Below, one piece after another: positions 43,371-53,550 of a stretch of 64,000 bases of DNA. The first letter of the stretch is position 1; each line of letters opens with the position of its first letter. A model generated the notes under the pieces. The model made no database searches. It saw nothing but the letters and a program-made list of their open reading frames with translations, and was not told the DNA's origin. A program made the position numbers and the translations under genes. Source of the DNA: Amaurobius ferox (lineage: Eukaryota > Arthropoda > Arachnida > Araneae > Amaurobiidae); the NCBI GenBank assembly GCA_951213105.1, contig OX578145.1, forward strand, positions 12,282,707 through 12,346,706, in the 5' to 3' direction.

Positions 43371-44090
43371 AACACATATCTCATAATGTTCCGTCATCCT
43401 GTTAAAAATCCGCTTTTATTTCCAATTATTCCCGACATTCACTATTATTTGTGGGCCTGTTTTCTTGGTCTGCCACACAAATACAGATATATATCTTAAT
43501 CCTGAATTTTCCGTTTAGGTGTCCTTTACATTTGGCACTTGAAATCATTCATTTTGAATAACTAGCCAATTACCACGGACCTTCTACGTGTGTTTCCCGT
43601 CGCAACTCAACAAGGAAAGGGCACGACATAATGAAGTGATACAGCCAAAAAGTGTCCAAGACGTTATTTAGCAAACTGTATTTTCTTTCTTTTTAAGCAT
43701 TTCACAAATCCATTTTCAGTTGTGTCCGACAAATTGATTGGTCATTTCTTCTCGAAGTTTCCTCCGCATTGTCTCCGGCAGATTTTAATGGCCATTATAG
43801 ATTGTGAAGGAGGGGGCTGGAATAGAAATGATATTTTTCTATTTTTCCCATTCAAGAATCCTTCCAAAATCCAATGTATTACGGCGTGTGGGTGACAATG
43901 ACAATGTCACCAACTAAAAATATTTTGAAATCGCGTGTATGTGTGTGGGTGGGTGTTTTTCTGTGTCGCAAAATATTTATTTTCGACAAAATGCTTCTGC
44001 GGATAATTGTGCTACTTTTGACCAAGAGGGTCGATTCACGGTTTCGGTTCTAAACGAACCACTTACGGAGAGTAAATGAGCTTGCGGGTC
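43371..44090. other. unassigned, partly unique-looking DNA
   Basis: The 43560-44090 part is less AT-rich and could be regulatory. A GTGTGGGTGGGTG tract lies at 43942. No gene called. Confidence 0.4.
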
Positions 44091-44096
44091 ACTTTT

Positions 44097-44127
44097 ATGG
44101 CGGACGCCAACCGTGCAGAACGGCGTC
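44097..44127 (+). CDS. possible first coding exon (weak)
   Basis: ATGGCGGACGCCAACCGTGC opens a frame MADANRAERR that runs without a stop to GTAAGT at 44128-44133, a consensus 5' splice site. The surrounding 100 bases are GC-rich for this window. The base at -3 is T, a weak context, and the exon is only 31 bp, so chance is a real alternative. No partner exon was found. Confidence 0.2.
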
Positions 44128-44133
44128 GTAAGT

Positions 44134-44480
44134 GAAATGAGATTACTCAAATATGGACACGCGTCTGTTTAAGACATATTAAGATAAACATTTTGCAATA
44201 CACACAGGCAGAACAATAAGATCAAAGCGTATAAACAAAACGTAGAAGGAAAAGCCTCCTAAATGCAGCGGCGGGAATTAAATATCGATAGATGTATGCT
44301 GCTGGAAAATGCTTATTTTATAAAAATTTTATTTTGTCAAACTACATTGCACGAAATACACCATTTCCTCTAAATATTTTTTATTTCGACGTCTTGAAGG
44401 AAATACACTTTTTGAAACCTTCTGAACATGTTACGAAATCATTTGAGACGGTATCTGTGTGGTGTGAGAAAAAGAGCAAG
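44134..44480. other. unassigned AT-rich stretch
   Basis: Nothing recognised. Confidence 0.5.
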
Positions 44481-44497
44481 GAGGGGGGGGGGGGGGT
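44481..44497 (+). repeat. poly-G run
   Basis: About 15 G interrupted once (GGAGGGGG). Third G-run of this kind in the window after 9769 and 18525. Confidence 0.75.
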
Positions 44498-44923
44498 AGA
44501 ACTCGACGAGGCAAGATCGAATGTATGTAACGTCTTATAATTTGATATTTAGAAATGGTATGTAAAACACCGGAATTGTAGAGAGACTTTTAATTCACGG
44601 GTTCAGAGTAAACGTTAATTGAAATTTAATATATTGATAAAAAAAAGGTTTGCATCGAAAAAAATTCCTGAAAAAGAAAATTATAGTTTAAGCAGAGTTA
44701 TATTAATTTAGACATAGTTACGCTAGTAAAGAACATTTATACTATTTCCTGAAATTTTGGAAAATCTGTAATACTGAAAGTGTGTATGTATGTATGTATT
44801 ATTATGCATTTATAAAATGTACTCAAGGCTCAACTATCTCCGAGGGAAAGGGACATTTACAGGCAACCATCGTTATTATTTAACGGTTCGGGTTACATGA
44901 CCTTGGCGACACATTTGGCGAAG
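44498..44923. other. unassigned AT-rich stretch
   Basis: (GTAT)n at 44780-44800. Otherwise nothing seen. Confidence 0.5.
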
Positions 44924-45485
44924 TGTTACCGATGTGGCGGCTTTTGTCGATTTCTAAAACTACTTAAATGTTGCAAATTTGTTAAGAATTTCTGAAGTTA
45001 CCTCGATATTTCTAGAAATTTTCATAGACTATATAAGTCATAGTTGAGTTAGAAAAAACTGTTGAAAGTCAAAGTGAATTGCGAATACGTTAGTGTTTGA
45101 GAATGTATTCTTCTGTTTTGAAAATGAGTTGAGAATTTCATTGATGTTTTATTGTATGTGACAATTCAACATCGGTCAACTGGAGGAACTCAGGCTCCAG
45201 AGAGAGCCCGGACCGCCAATATTTTCTTTATGGGGCTAGAGAAGATATGAAAAATTCACAAAAATGAGAAAATCAAATATGGAGGGGGCTTCATTAATGT
45301 TTGTAAGGGACCCATAATTTCTATGGGCTACTATGAACCGTGCTATATATCTATACCGGTATTAGCAGTATAGTGTTCCTGTTTACGCTTATTAGTGCTG
45401 AAAATAAAGCATTAGTTATCCAGAAATTGGAACTGATCCTTGTTTCCTGAGAATACACTCACAATCTTCAAGATAGGTGGTAACA
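44924..45485 (+). mobile_element. solo LTR, Gypsy-like
   Basis: Starts TGTTACCGATGTGGCGGC and ends GGTGGTAACA, so the termini are inverted as TGTTACC/GGTAACA. A TATA box (ACTATATAAGTC) lies near 45030, and a polyadenylation signal (AAATAAAGC) near 45401 is followed by AGTTATCCAGAAATTGGAAC and GAATACACTCACAATC. Length 562, close to the 554 of the LTR at 57472-58025. Flanks GAAG and GAAT nearly match as a 4-bp target duplication. No internal retroelement sequence follows. Confidence 0.75.
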
Positions 45486-45498
45486 GAATGTCTTTCCA
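45483..45498 (+). repeat. 16-bp target duplication, left copy
   Basis: ACAGAATGTCTTTCCA, repeated exactly at 45749-45764 on the other side of SINE-C. Its first bases are the last bases of the solo LTR, so the SINE inserted next to an LTR that was already there. Confidence 0.9.
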
Positions 45499-45748
45499 CC
45501 GATGCGGTGGTCGAGCGGTCAGGGGCATGCATTTCCGTCTGATAGCTGGATTGCTGGGTTGCGGGTTCGAATCCCGCCAGCGGGCATGGATGTTGTCATG
45601 TCGAAGCCAAGTCAGACTTCCACCCTTCGGGGGGGGCTTCTATAAAAGTGAAGCTGCAAATCTCCTCCCCTTCGGCATGGGGCACCCTGGGGGGTCTTGT
45701 GGACGTGGTGAGTAGGCACCCCTTCACCACGGGGGAATTAGTACACAC
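45499..45748 (+). mobile_element. SINE-C, complete copy
   Basis: tRNA-Ser-like head: GCGGTGGTCGAGCGGTCAGG (A box), then GCGGGTTCGAATCCCGC (B box and T arm, perfect stem), then CGGGCATGGATGTTGTCATG. The body has CTTCCACCCTTCGGGGGGG, ATAAAAGTGAAGCTGC and CACCACGGGGGAATTAG, with a short (AC)n tail. It is flanked by perfect 16-bp target duplications. The intact promoter boxes and clean duplication suggest a fairly recent insertion. A 91-codon frame over it is a by-product. Confidence 0.85.
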
Positions 45749-45764
45749 ACAGAATGTCTTTCCA

Positions 45765-46659
45765 GCTAAACAACTCTGCAACGTTTACCGCAGTTTAACA
45801 AAATTTGGCATGCTATCTAAATTAACACCCATTGGAGTTTTTTTAATCCTACATAATAGTTCTAGCCAGTGTTTAGGGGAAATGTTCTTTTCAAGTGTAA
45901 AACATACTTTCAGATTTCATAGAGGTTTGAAAATGAATATACATATCGTACAAAAATCGACATCGGCAATTGATGGTCTACAAAATACGAAAATTTGTAT
46001 ATCAGGCTGTTGATATTGACGAAAATGATCGAATTGGGTCAAGTGAATGCGGAATTTATTTTCTATTAAACTATGGATTTTAAATTTTGTTCAAATGTAA
46101 ATCATATGATAAAATCAGCAGAGGTAATTGTTGCTTTCGAATTTTTACTTTTGTTGGGTGTTATAGGCAAAAATGGCCGAATTGTCGATTGAACACAAAA
46201 AGTTTCCAGTCGTTTGACAAGTCAAATAGAAAAAGGACATTTTGAATTTTATACATTTAAAAGAGAGGGAGGGGGCGGCAAGACTAACTGAAAAGCAGCG
46301 GTATTTAAATGTATGCAGTTTTGCAAATAAAATTTTCAAATTCTTTTAAACACTAAATATGTACTTCAAAATGCAATAAGTTTAGAATTCACGGAAAAGT
46401 TTTAAACCATTTGAGTATAGCAGTGGCAAAATTTTGTAGTTTTCAAATATTTCCATTTATAGGAAGGGTGCCTAAATTAGGTAGCGTTTGAAATATCGAT
46501 CGGATGTATACCACTTTTCGTCGCTAGATGTTAAGAACCTAAACAACATGTGCGCCTAAATAATCTGGAATATTATTATTTATGGTTTTATAAGAGAGAA
46601 CGTCAAAGGGAGACTCTCACTTAACAATGAACTTACCGACACTCAATATATACCTATTA
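45765..46659. other. unassigned AT-rich DNA
   Basis: No repeat matched. Short frames only. Confidence 0.5.
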
Positions 46660-46689
46660 GTACCGTGACCGGTCAAATGACCGGTTTTT

Positions 46690-47588
46690 AGATAAAAACT
46701 TTATTTTTTTCTGATTGAATGCAGGTAATATTGATTTTAGTAAGGAAATATATAGACTCCATTCGGTTCCTAAAACTCGATTTGCTTCTTCTAATGTGTA
46801 TGTTCTTATATGTTTCATAATACGGTGGACAATTATCAACGAAAATATAGTCTTCACTTTACCCTTTATAATATTACATTTTGCATATCCAATTGGACCT
46901 GATTCTTCCCTGAAAATGTTATGAAGTGGTACTCTCCCATATGTGGCATCTATTTGCATTTCTTCCCAAACAGTGCCATCTATCGAAATATACCGCTCAT
47001 TTTTTCATTCTCATCTTCAGAACTTGAGAATCTGATCTTCAGAATCTGAGAATCTGATTCTTTTTCCTCCTCTACGTATTATATTCACAATATTCTCCTC
47101 TTCATCGTCGGTATCTGTAGGCTCACACTCAGTGTCTGGAAGACGTATTTAGTGTAGTTTAGTAATAGTGTCTTTAATAAAGTGCTTAAAATTTCAAGTT
47201 GCAAGTAAAGGTGACAAAAACTAAAAGGTATTACTAGTTAGTTTATATTTTGTCTTTACAGCGTTACTCCATTCCTAATCTTCACCCTGAAAAAATGTCG
47301 AGACATTCAAGACACACCAAGTTCTTAGAAGAAATAAATAACACAGGCGAAAGATTTTCGAAAATGGATGAAGGTGAACTTTCTGAAAGTGAAGATATAT
47401 TATTTGAAAATGATAACGATCTATTAGACACTAACTGTAGGCTCACACTCAGTGTCTAATAGATCGTTATCATTTTCAAATAATATATCTTCACTTTCAG
47501 AAAGTTCACCTTCATCCATTTCCGAAAATCTTTCGCCTGTGTTATTTATTTCTTCTAAGAACTTGGTGTGTCTTGAATGTCTCGACAT
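46690..47588 (-). pseudogene. truncated piggyBac-type transposase
   Basis: On the minus strand ATG at 47588 begins MSRHSRHTKFLEEINNTGER, then a run of acids (MDEGELSESEDILFENDND), as in the acidic N-terminus of piggyBac transposases. After the inverted duplication the frame resumes near 47157 with an acidic DTDDEEEN part. Below 47000 it gives VWEEMQIDATYGRVPLHN, IFREESGPIGYAKCNIIKG, then HRIMKHIRTYTLEEANRVLG. This corresponds to the start of the DDE_Tnp_1_7 domain (motif around NIFRE..GP..YA and a following I..cT..EA.rvlG helix). It ends before any catalytic aspartate. It also has a short frame-breaking duplication near 47020-47060. It cannot be active. Confidence 0.7.
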
Positions 47589-47706
47589 TTTTTCAGGGTG
47601 AAGATTAGGAATGGAGTAACGCTGTAAAGACAAAATATAAACTAACTAGTAATACCTTTTAGTTTTTGTCACCTTTACTTGCAACTTGAAATTTTAAGCA
47701 CTTTAT
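47178..47706. repeat. inverted duplication inside the piggyBac element
   Basis: Left arm 47178-47432 and right arm 47451-47706 are inverse copies, nearly perfect (one difference gives K versus E in the encoded peptide). An 18-base loop AACTGTAGGCTCACACTC separates them. Both arms contain the start of the transposase, including a splice-acceptor-like TTGTCTTTACAG. AGGCTCACACTCAGTGTCT appears both at the loop (47439) and at the outer junction (47129), as expected from a template switch. Confidence 0.85.
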
Positions 47707-47884
47707 TTAAATTCTAATACACAATTATTTTAAATTGAACTTACTACGTAATGGTCCTTGCAGAATTGTGCAGGAAACTGGTGAAGATATGTGAAATGTG
47801 CATATACATCCCATTTTCTGACCAGATAATTTTATAAGGCAATAAATTTTTCTCCCGGTCCAATGACCGGTCGTGGTAGATAAC

Positions 47885-47998
47885 GGTAGTCAGTAAAAAT
47901 GTATCTTTATCATAAGAACTAGTGAAAATCTATATCATAAGAACTAGTAAAAATCTATCTTTATCATAAGAACTAGTAAAAATGCATCTTTATCATAT
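47885..47998 (+). repeat. tandem repeat of about 30 bp
   Basis: Four imperfect units of the form ATCTTTATCATAAGAACTAG plus TAAAAATCT; one unit has lost the CTTT part. Confidence 0.8.
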
Positions 47999-48149
47999 AA
48001 ACACAAGAAGGAAAAAAAAGAAATATTGAAAAATTGAATGTATACATTTAATAGAAAAGGTCATGAAATCAAGTGAGAAAAAATGATAACATTATATGCG
48101 AATTTTCTAATCAAAAGTTTACAACCGGCCATTTGACCGGTCATGGTAC

Positions 48150-48451
48150 GTTTAGTGTTAAATCTGTCAGGAATGATTCATTCTGCCATTCTTTGATTTT
48201 TTTTCTATAATAGTTTTTTTTTTCGAGTAAATTTCACTGAATTGGACCTCATTCGAAATGAAACGAAGCTAATTTACTCTTCCTTTTATTTGTTCTTACC
48301 CCCCCCCCCCCTCTATTTTTTATGAAATGTTCACGATTCCGGCCCTCCCACCTCATTTTGGAGTCCCAGGTCGAGCGGAAGGGTCAATTCCAGAGTCGTG
48401 TGGCCGGCTCCTTCGCGAGATAAAAATCTCGAGTTTAAAAAAAAAATAATA
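48150..48451 (+). promoter_or_regulatory. putative upstream region and 5' UTR of the 48452 exon
   Basis: 48300-48311 is poly-C. From 48340 the DNA turns GC-rich (CCGGCCCTCCCACCTC, TCGAGCGGAAGGGTCAATTC, CGTGTGGCCGGCTCC), unlike any repeat here. It leads with no upstream ATG in frame to the start at 48452. No TATA box was identified, and the transcription start is not defined by sequence alone. Confidence 0.35.
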
Positions 48452-48517
48452 ATGGCGTCCAGTCAGGATGTCAGCATTAATTATTCTGTCGGGGACGCCG
48501 TGAGAGAGTTTAAAGAG
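48452..48517 (+). CDS. candidate first coding exon, unknown protein
   Basis: ATG at 48452 has A at -3 and G at +4, a strong context. The 22 codons read MASSQDVSINYSVGDAVREF then KE, and stop exactly at GAG|GTAATT, a plausible 5' splice site in phase 0. The codons are GC-balanced and contrast with the AT-rich sequence right after the donor, which is what an exon/intron border looks like. The frame continues into the intron-like T-rich tract only as nonsense. No homologue is recognised with confidence, and no second exon was found in the remaining 15 kb, which is mostly transposons, so the intron may run past the window. This is the best host-gene candidate here. Confidence 0.5.
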
Positions 48518-49386
48518 GTAATTTATATTTTTGAGGCATTTCTTTTTCGATTTTTATTTATTTATTTATTTATTTTTTGTTCCCCGTTTCATTTTCTTCC
48601 ACCTCGTGGAAAAATATGAAGTATTATGGATTACCGCATTTGGGGCTCGGTGATGGCTTTATTTTGCGGTCATTTATAATGGGTTCTACTGTTTATCTTT
48701 TTTCTTTTTTTTTTTTCGTGAGAATTGTGATTGTCAATAAATTCTGGTGAATGCGAAGCGTGTAGAAGATGCAAAATATAAAATCCGTGGCTATCCAAAC
48801 TATCTTCTATATGAAAAGTCCGTTAAAATATCTAAGAACAGAAAAATATTTTTATTTGAGTCTAAAGCGTTTTTAGATGTTATTTATAAAATATATACAT
48901 AAAAGACTTTTTACAAACAATTACAATCTTAATTTTTTAGTCTCAAAAACGATTATTGTTTTCCATAAAAAACATTTCACGAATTATTACAATACCATCT
49001 TAATTTACACGTTATCTACCAACACAAAATTTCCAAGTGTGAGGATAAAGATACGCCCACAATGGGGAATCGCCTTTAAAGTTCTGGTAGATAATCAGAA
49101 GAGTTATGATAAACATTTCTACATATCCAAACAAAGTGGGAGGGATTTATTTACTCCCACAACCTCAAAATCATTTATAAGGCATAGTTGATGGTCTCAT
49201 GGATAGCAAGGATACAGAGACACATACATACATGCCACCAAGTTACATAAGCCTGCCTTGGTTTATGCGCGGTTTGATTTACATTCCTTTATTAATTAGA
49301 TCACAAAATTCATTCAAAGTATTATAACATTATATAAAGCAATCGGTTTCATATATATACATTTATAAATTTTGCTAATTTACCGG
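48518..49386. other. AT-rich, possible intron
   Basis: T-rich tracts and AT-rich sequence directly after the candidate donor. A 104-codon frame at 48877-49191 has AT-driven composition and no known domain. Nothing else. Confidence 0.4.
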
Positions 49387-49605
49387 TTAATCAGACATCG
49401 AAGAGATAGATGGAGAAGGAACAAACACACGGGAGCGAATTCTTTGAGAGGAATTATTAGATGTTGAGGTATTTGAAGATCTAACATTAGTGAACATTTG
49501 TTCTCGAGCGTTGATGACATCCATTGACCTAAATTTAAACTCCTCCTCGAGATTATCTACCAATGCACAGTATTGTGTATACAAGAAATTGACCGCAGAC
49601 TTACA
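49387..49605 (-). CDS. terminal-exon-like frame, unknown protein
   Basis: The minus-strand frame reads NFLYTQYCALVDNLEEEFKF, RSMDVINAREQMFTNVRSS, NTSTSNNSSQRIRSRVF and VPSPSISSMSD, then TAA at 49387. The polar, serine-rich end looks like real protein. Upstream the frame runs without a stop into GTCT repeats, where an AG could be a splice acceptor. No start codon fits well. It may be an exon of an unrelated gene in an intron, or a captured fragment next to an R-type repeat. Family unknown. Confidence 0.3.
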   Translation of the reverse strand, partial: CKSAVNFLYTQYCALVDNLEEEFKFRSMDVINAREQMFTNVRSSNTSTSNNSSQRIRSRVFVPSPSISSMSD

Positions 49606-49756
49606 TACAGACAGACAGACTGACGGACATCACTCCAAAGATAGTCAAAACGTGTTCAGAAAGTCTTAGAACAGATATTGGCGTCGAAATCTGAAATTCG
49701 AAAATTTTCGTGAAGACAATACTTTCGCTATACTACATTTTAGGAGAAAGCAAAAA
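49600..49756 (-). mobile_element. R1/R2-like hairpin end
   Basis: ACAGACAGACAGACTGACGG, ACATCACTCCAAAGATAGTC, AAATTCGAAAATTTTCGTGA and CAATACTTTCGCTATACTAC with AGGAGAAAGC show the terminal layout of R1/R2 in diverged form. The rest of the element is absent. Confidence 0.55.
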
Positions 49757-50057
49757 TAATTTAACAAACATATAATTTAAACAATTATCTTTTAAATAGA
49801 TCTCATAGAATATTCCAACATATTTACAATAATTTAAAACAATTAAAAGAATGTGTATTATATTGGTGGAGCATCAACAATGTTCATGTTCTGCACGCAG
49901 CTCTCTGCGGATATGAAAGGCCCTTCTAACATAAATATATTACGTGGAATAGAAACGTATTATATGTTTGAAATGACGAAAAATAAAAAATAATATTTCC
50001 CTAACATAAAACTTTTTTCCACGAAATTTGAAAATCATCCTATTTTGAAGCATTAAA
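49757..50057. other. unassigned AT-rich stretch
   Basis: About 300 bases. Nothing recognised. It ends in the A that precedes the Helitron. Confidence 0.5.
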
Positions 50058-50087
50058 TCTATATAAATAAAAATGAAAATCTGTCTA

Positions 50088-50133
<46 letters not shown>

Positions 50134-53100
50134 ACACCATCACGGGAGAACGGCTGAACCGAATTTGATGAAATTTTGTGGGTAGCCCAGAAATAGCCCC
50201 ACTTAAAATTATATCCGTGTTTTGAGTTTCTACGACCAGTGGTTCTCGAGATATTAGTAAAAAACGAAATTTTCGTTTGTCTCATCATCACGGGAAAACG
50301 GCTGAACCGAATTTAATGAAATTTGGTGAATAGCCTTGAAATATCTCCCCATAAATTTTGTTCAAGTTTCGAGTTTCTAAGACCTGGGGTTGTCGAGATA
50401 TTAATGAAAAACGGAACTTTTTCCTTGGAGTTCTACTCCCTAACTCCGTGGTTTATCCAAACGAAAAGCTTGAAAACCGTTTGAAAGTGAATTAAAATTT
50501 AATCTCTGAGTTTGATGGGAGATTTTTTGCGTTAATTAGTCACTTTCTGAAAACATGAATTGTTTGAAACATGATTTAAAGGGGAAATCTATCTCCATGG
50601 TTCATGGTTTATTTAAAACAAGCTTTTACGGAACAATGAGAAGTATAGAGAAATCAAAATCGTTATTTAATTTCGCAGTTTATGTTAAAAGACATGATAT
50701 TTAACATGTTATAAGATTCTATCTTATATCATGTTACTCAGAAACGCAATTAAATTAAATCTGTCTGTTAATTTTAATAATTATTTTTTCAATTTGAATA
50801 ATAAATAAATGGATATAAAAATATATTTTAGAAAAGAACGATTTGATTTTTCTTATAGCATTTTTGACTGGATAATATCAATTACGGTCTTCAGGTTTAA
50901 AAAGTATTATTATTTATATTTTCGGGGATTATTGATTCAAGGATTATTGATATTTTTAAGTTATTATGCAATTATTTTATTATGACAAAAATTGTTTAAA
51001 CTCATATATTGTATGTTGTACGAATCTTCTACAAATACACGTGTATATCTTTCAATCTACGAGAATATAAGTAGTACAGGTATATTGACATATGTTTTGA
51101 TATATATTGGCATATATTGGAATCAATTACGACCTTCTGGTATAAAGAGTACGGATATTATTGATGTTTTCAATTTATTACGTCATCTCTTTTATTTTGG
51201 CAAATATTTTTGAGACGCATATTGTAATACGGGTAATCTTCTACTAACACATTGGCATATTTTCTGATCTGCGACAATATAATTAGTACGGGGTTGCATA
51301 TATTCATTCAATTCCTATTTTTTCTTCTGTAAATTTGCTTACAAAAGGGGGCAGGATGTTTTATTCTTCAGATCTGATCGTGAAGATAATTTTGCATAGT
51401 GAGAACATATATTCTTAAACTTCTCTTTAGGAGCAATAAATTTAATATTTTAACAGAATTTGCACATGACTGCGAACTTTAAGTTTCCTTAAATTATACA
51501 CTCCGTACGAATAACGGGTGTGCTGTTAGTGGTTAATAAATTTTAACATTTTAGGAGGATATATCATGTTGCTCGGCATCGCAATTAAATTAAATGTGTT
51601 TGTTAATGTTTTTATTATTTTTTTTCGATTTAAATAATAAATAAATGGATAAATGGATATAAAATATATCTTATGAATGGACGGTTTGATTTTTCTTTTA
51701 ATTATATTAATTGCTGACTGCGTACATCAATTTCATTTATTTTGGCAAAGAGTTTTCAAGCTCATATCGTATTTAGCTACTAAACTCATATATTGTGTTT
51801 AGCCAATAAATTCATATAGCCGATTGTTGAAACAGAAAAAGAGTAGAGCGGGTATATCTTCTAATACAATTGTAGTGTTTTCATTTAGTATATTGAAACG
51901 GGATAAGAATGTTTCATTCAGATCTGCAAATTCAAAGCTACGAATTTGGAGGGATATCGCTAATTTAACATTTTTTCTTAAACTTTGCCAAATTGACGGA
52001 AATGTCGCCAAATTGATATAAACGACGCACAAACAGCTGCCATAAACCTTCGGGTTGGTCGTGTGGCTTGGGTCTTCTACATATCAATGAAATTTTTTTT
52101 TGTTTTGTTAGAAGAGAGTACTAAAATGATGTTTGGTTAGCATTTATCTGTCAGACCAACCATCTTACTTACTAATACATTTAGCGAATTTTTAAAATGT
52201 CACCAAATTGATAAAAATGTTTTCAAATCTATAAAAATATCTTGAAATTGATAAAATTGCGCTACATAAATGATATTAATTGTTTTTTTGTTAGGGAATA
52301 GTATTGTGATGATATTTCGTCAATTTGTCGCAAAGTGGAACTGTCAGTTCTACAGTCCCACTTGGCGATAAATTTGGCGATTTTTTAAAATGTCGCTAAT
52401 TTGACGAAACTGTCGCCAAATGTTCCATAGAAATATAACTATTTAGACGATATTTTTTCTACCAATTTATTTGAAGCAAATGATATCATGTCGCTTAGCA
52501 ACGGATTTAAATCCAATGTGCTTATGCGGCAGACGATTTTTATTAAATCCTTTCCGATTTGAATAATGAAGATATGTATATAAAATAAATTTCATTGCCA
52601 TTTCATTTTGGACTGGATAATATCAATTATACTCTTCAAGTTTAAACATTATTATTATTGATATTTTCCGGAATTATTGATTCAGGGATTATTGATATTT
52701 TTAAGTTATTACGCCATTGTTTTATTGAGGCAAAAATTGCTGACACACGCATATTGTACGTTGTACGAGTAATCTTCCAGGAATGCACGGGTATATCTTC
52801 TAACCTACGAGAATATAAGTAGTACAGGTATATTGGCATATATTTTGACATATATTGGCATATATATTGGAATCAAGTACAGTCTTCTGGTATGAAGATT
52901 AAGCGGATTAATTATATATTCAATTTATTACGTCTCCTGTTGTATTTTACCAAAAAACATTTGTGACTCATATTGCAAAACGGGCAATCTTCTACTAATA
53001 ATCGGACATTATAAGTAGTACGTGTATATCTTCCCATATAATTTTAGCACTTTAATTTTGACATATATTGGAATAAATGACTGTCTTCAGATTTAAAGAT

Positions 53101-53486
53101 TACGGGTTTATTGGTATTTTCAATTTATACATGTAATCTACTAATACAGGTTATATTTTCTAATATTCGCGTATATAATTAGTACGGGTCCTATACAATT
53201 TTAACGCTTTTATTTTGCATATATTGATTCAATTCCATATTTTTTTTTATATTTGCTTACATAAGGGGTCCAAGATGTTTTATTCTTCAGATATGTCCAT
53301 GAAGATAATTTTATATAGCGATAACAGAGATTCTTAAACTTCTTTTCAGGAGCATTATATTAAATATTTTAACAGAATATTTTGATTAAACATCTCATTT
53401 AGTATACTATAAGAATTTGGGCATGATTATGAATTTCAAGTTTCTTTCTATTATATACTCCGTACGAAGAACGGGTATGCTGCTAG
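50058..53486 (+). mobile_element. Helitron, tandem copy 1
   Basis: Starts TCTATATAAATAAAAATG directly after an A, with a (GTCT)n tract, CACACCATCACGGGAGAACG and GAACCGAATTTGATGAAATT. It ends with a hairpin (CCGTACGAAGAACGG), GTATGCTG and CTAG at 53483-53486. TC at the 5' end, a hairpin and CTRR at the 3' end, and insertion between A and T are the hallmarks of Helitrons. Length 3429. There is no Rep/helicase protein, so the copy is non-autonomous. The body is a composite of two related modules (see the separate entry). Confidence 0.85.
51496..51529 (+). mobile_element. internal fossil Helitron 3' terminus
   Basis: TACACTCCGTACGAATAACG with GGTGTGCTGTTAG is a diverged Helitron 3' end in the middle of copy 1. 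Its counterpart is at 54910-54943 in copy 2. The sequence after it (TTTTAGGAGGATATATCATG and on) resembles the body again, with GGATTATTGATATTTTTAAG and CAAAAATTG..GTACGTTGTACGA repeated in both modules. Confidence 0.7.
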
Positions 53487-53508
53487 TCTATATAAATAAA
53501 AATGAAAA

Positions 53509-53550
<42 letters not shown>

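Larger units (their letters stand above)
46660..48149 (-). mobile_element. piggyBac-like element, internally rearranged
   Basis: The left end GTACCGTGACCGGTCAAATG continues ACCGGTTTT. The right end read inward is GTACCATGACCGGTCAAATG with GCCGGTTG. That makes terminal inverted repeats of about 27 bp with two mismatches. A diverged third copy (TCCAATGACCGGTCGTGGTA) is internal at 47860. The interior carries the N-terminal part of a piggyBac-type transposase on the minus strand plus an inverted duplication. Length is 1.49 kb, against about 2.5 kb for autonomous piggyBac elements. I could not confirm a TTAA target duplication; the flanks contain TTAG on both sides. Confidence 0.75.

Noticed and set aside
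46660..48149. Active piggyBac element
   Set aside because: The transposase stops before the catalytic residues, is rearranged by an inverted duplication and has a frame break. At most it is non-autonomous.
50085..50291. Frame ending in a (TDRQ)n repeat
   Set aside because: Translation of the Helitron (GTCT)n tract on the other strand.
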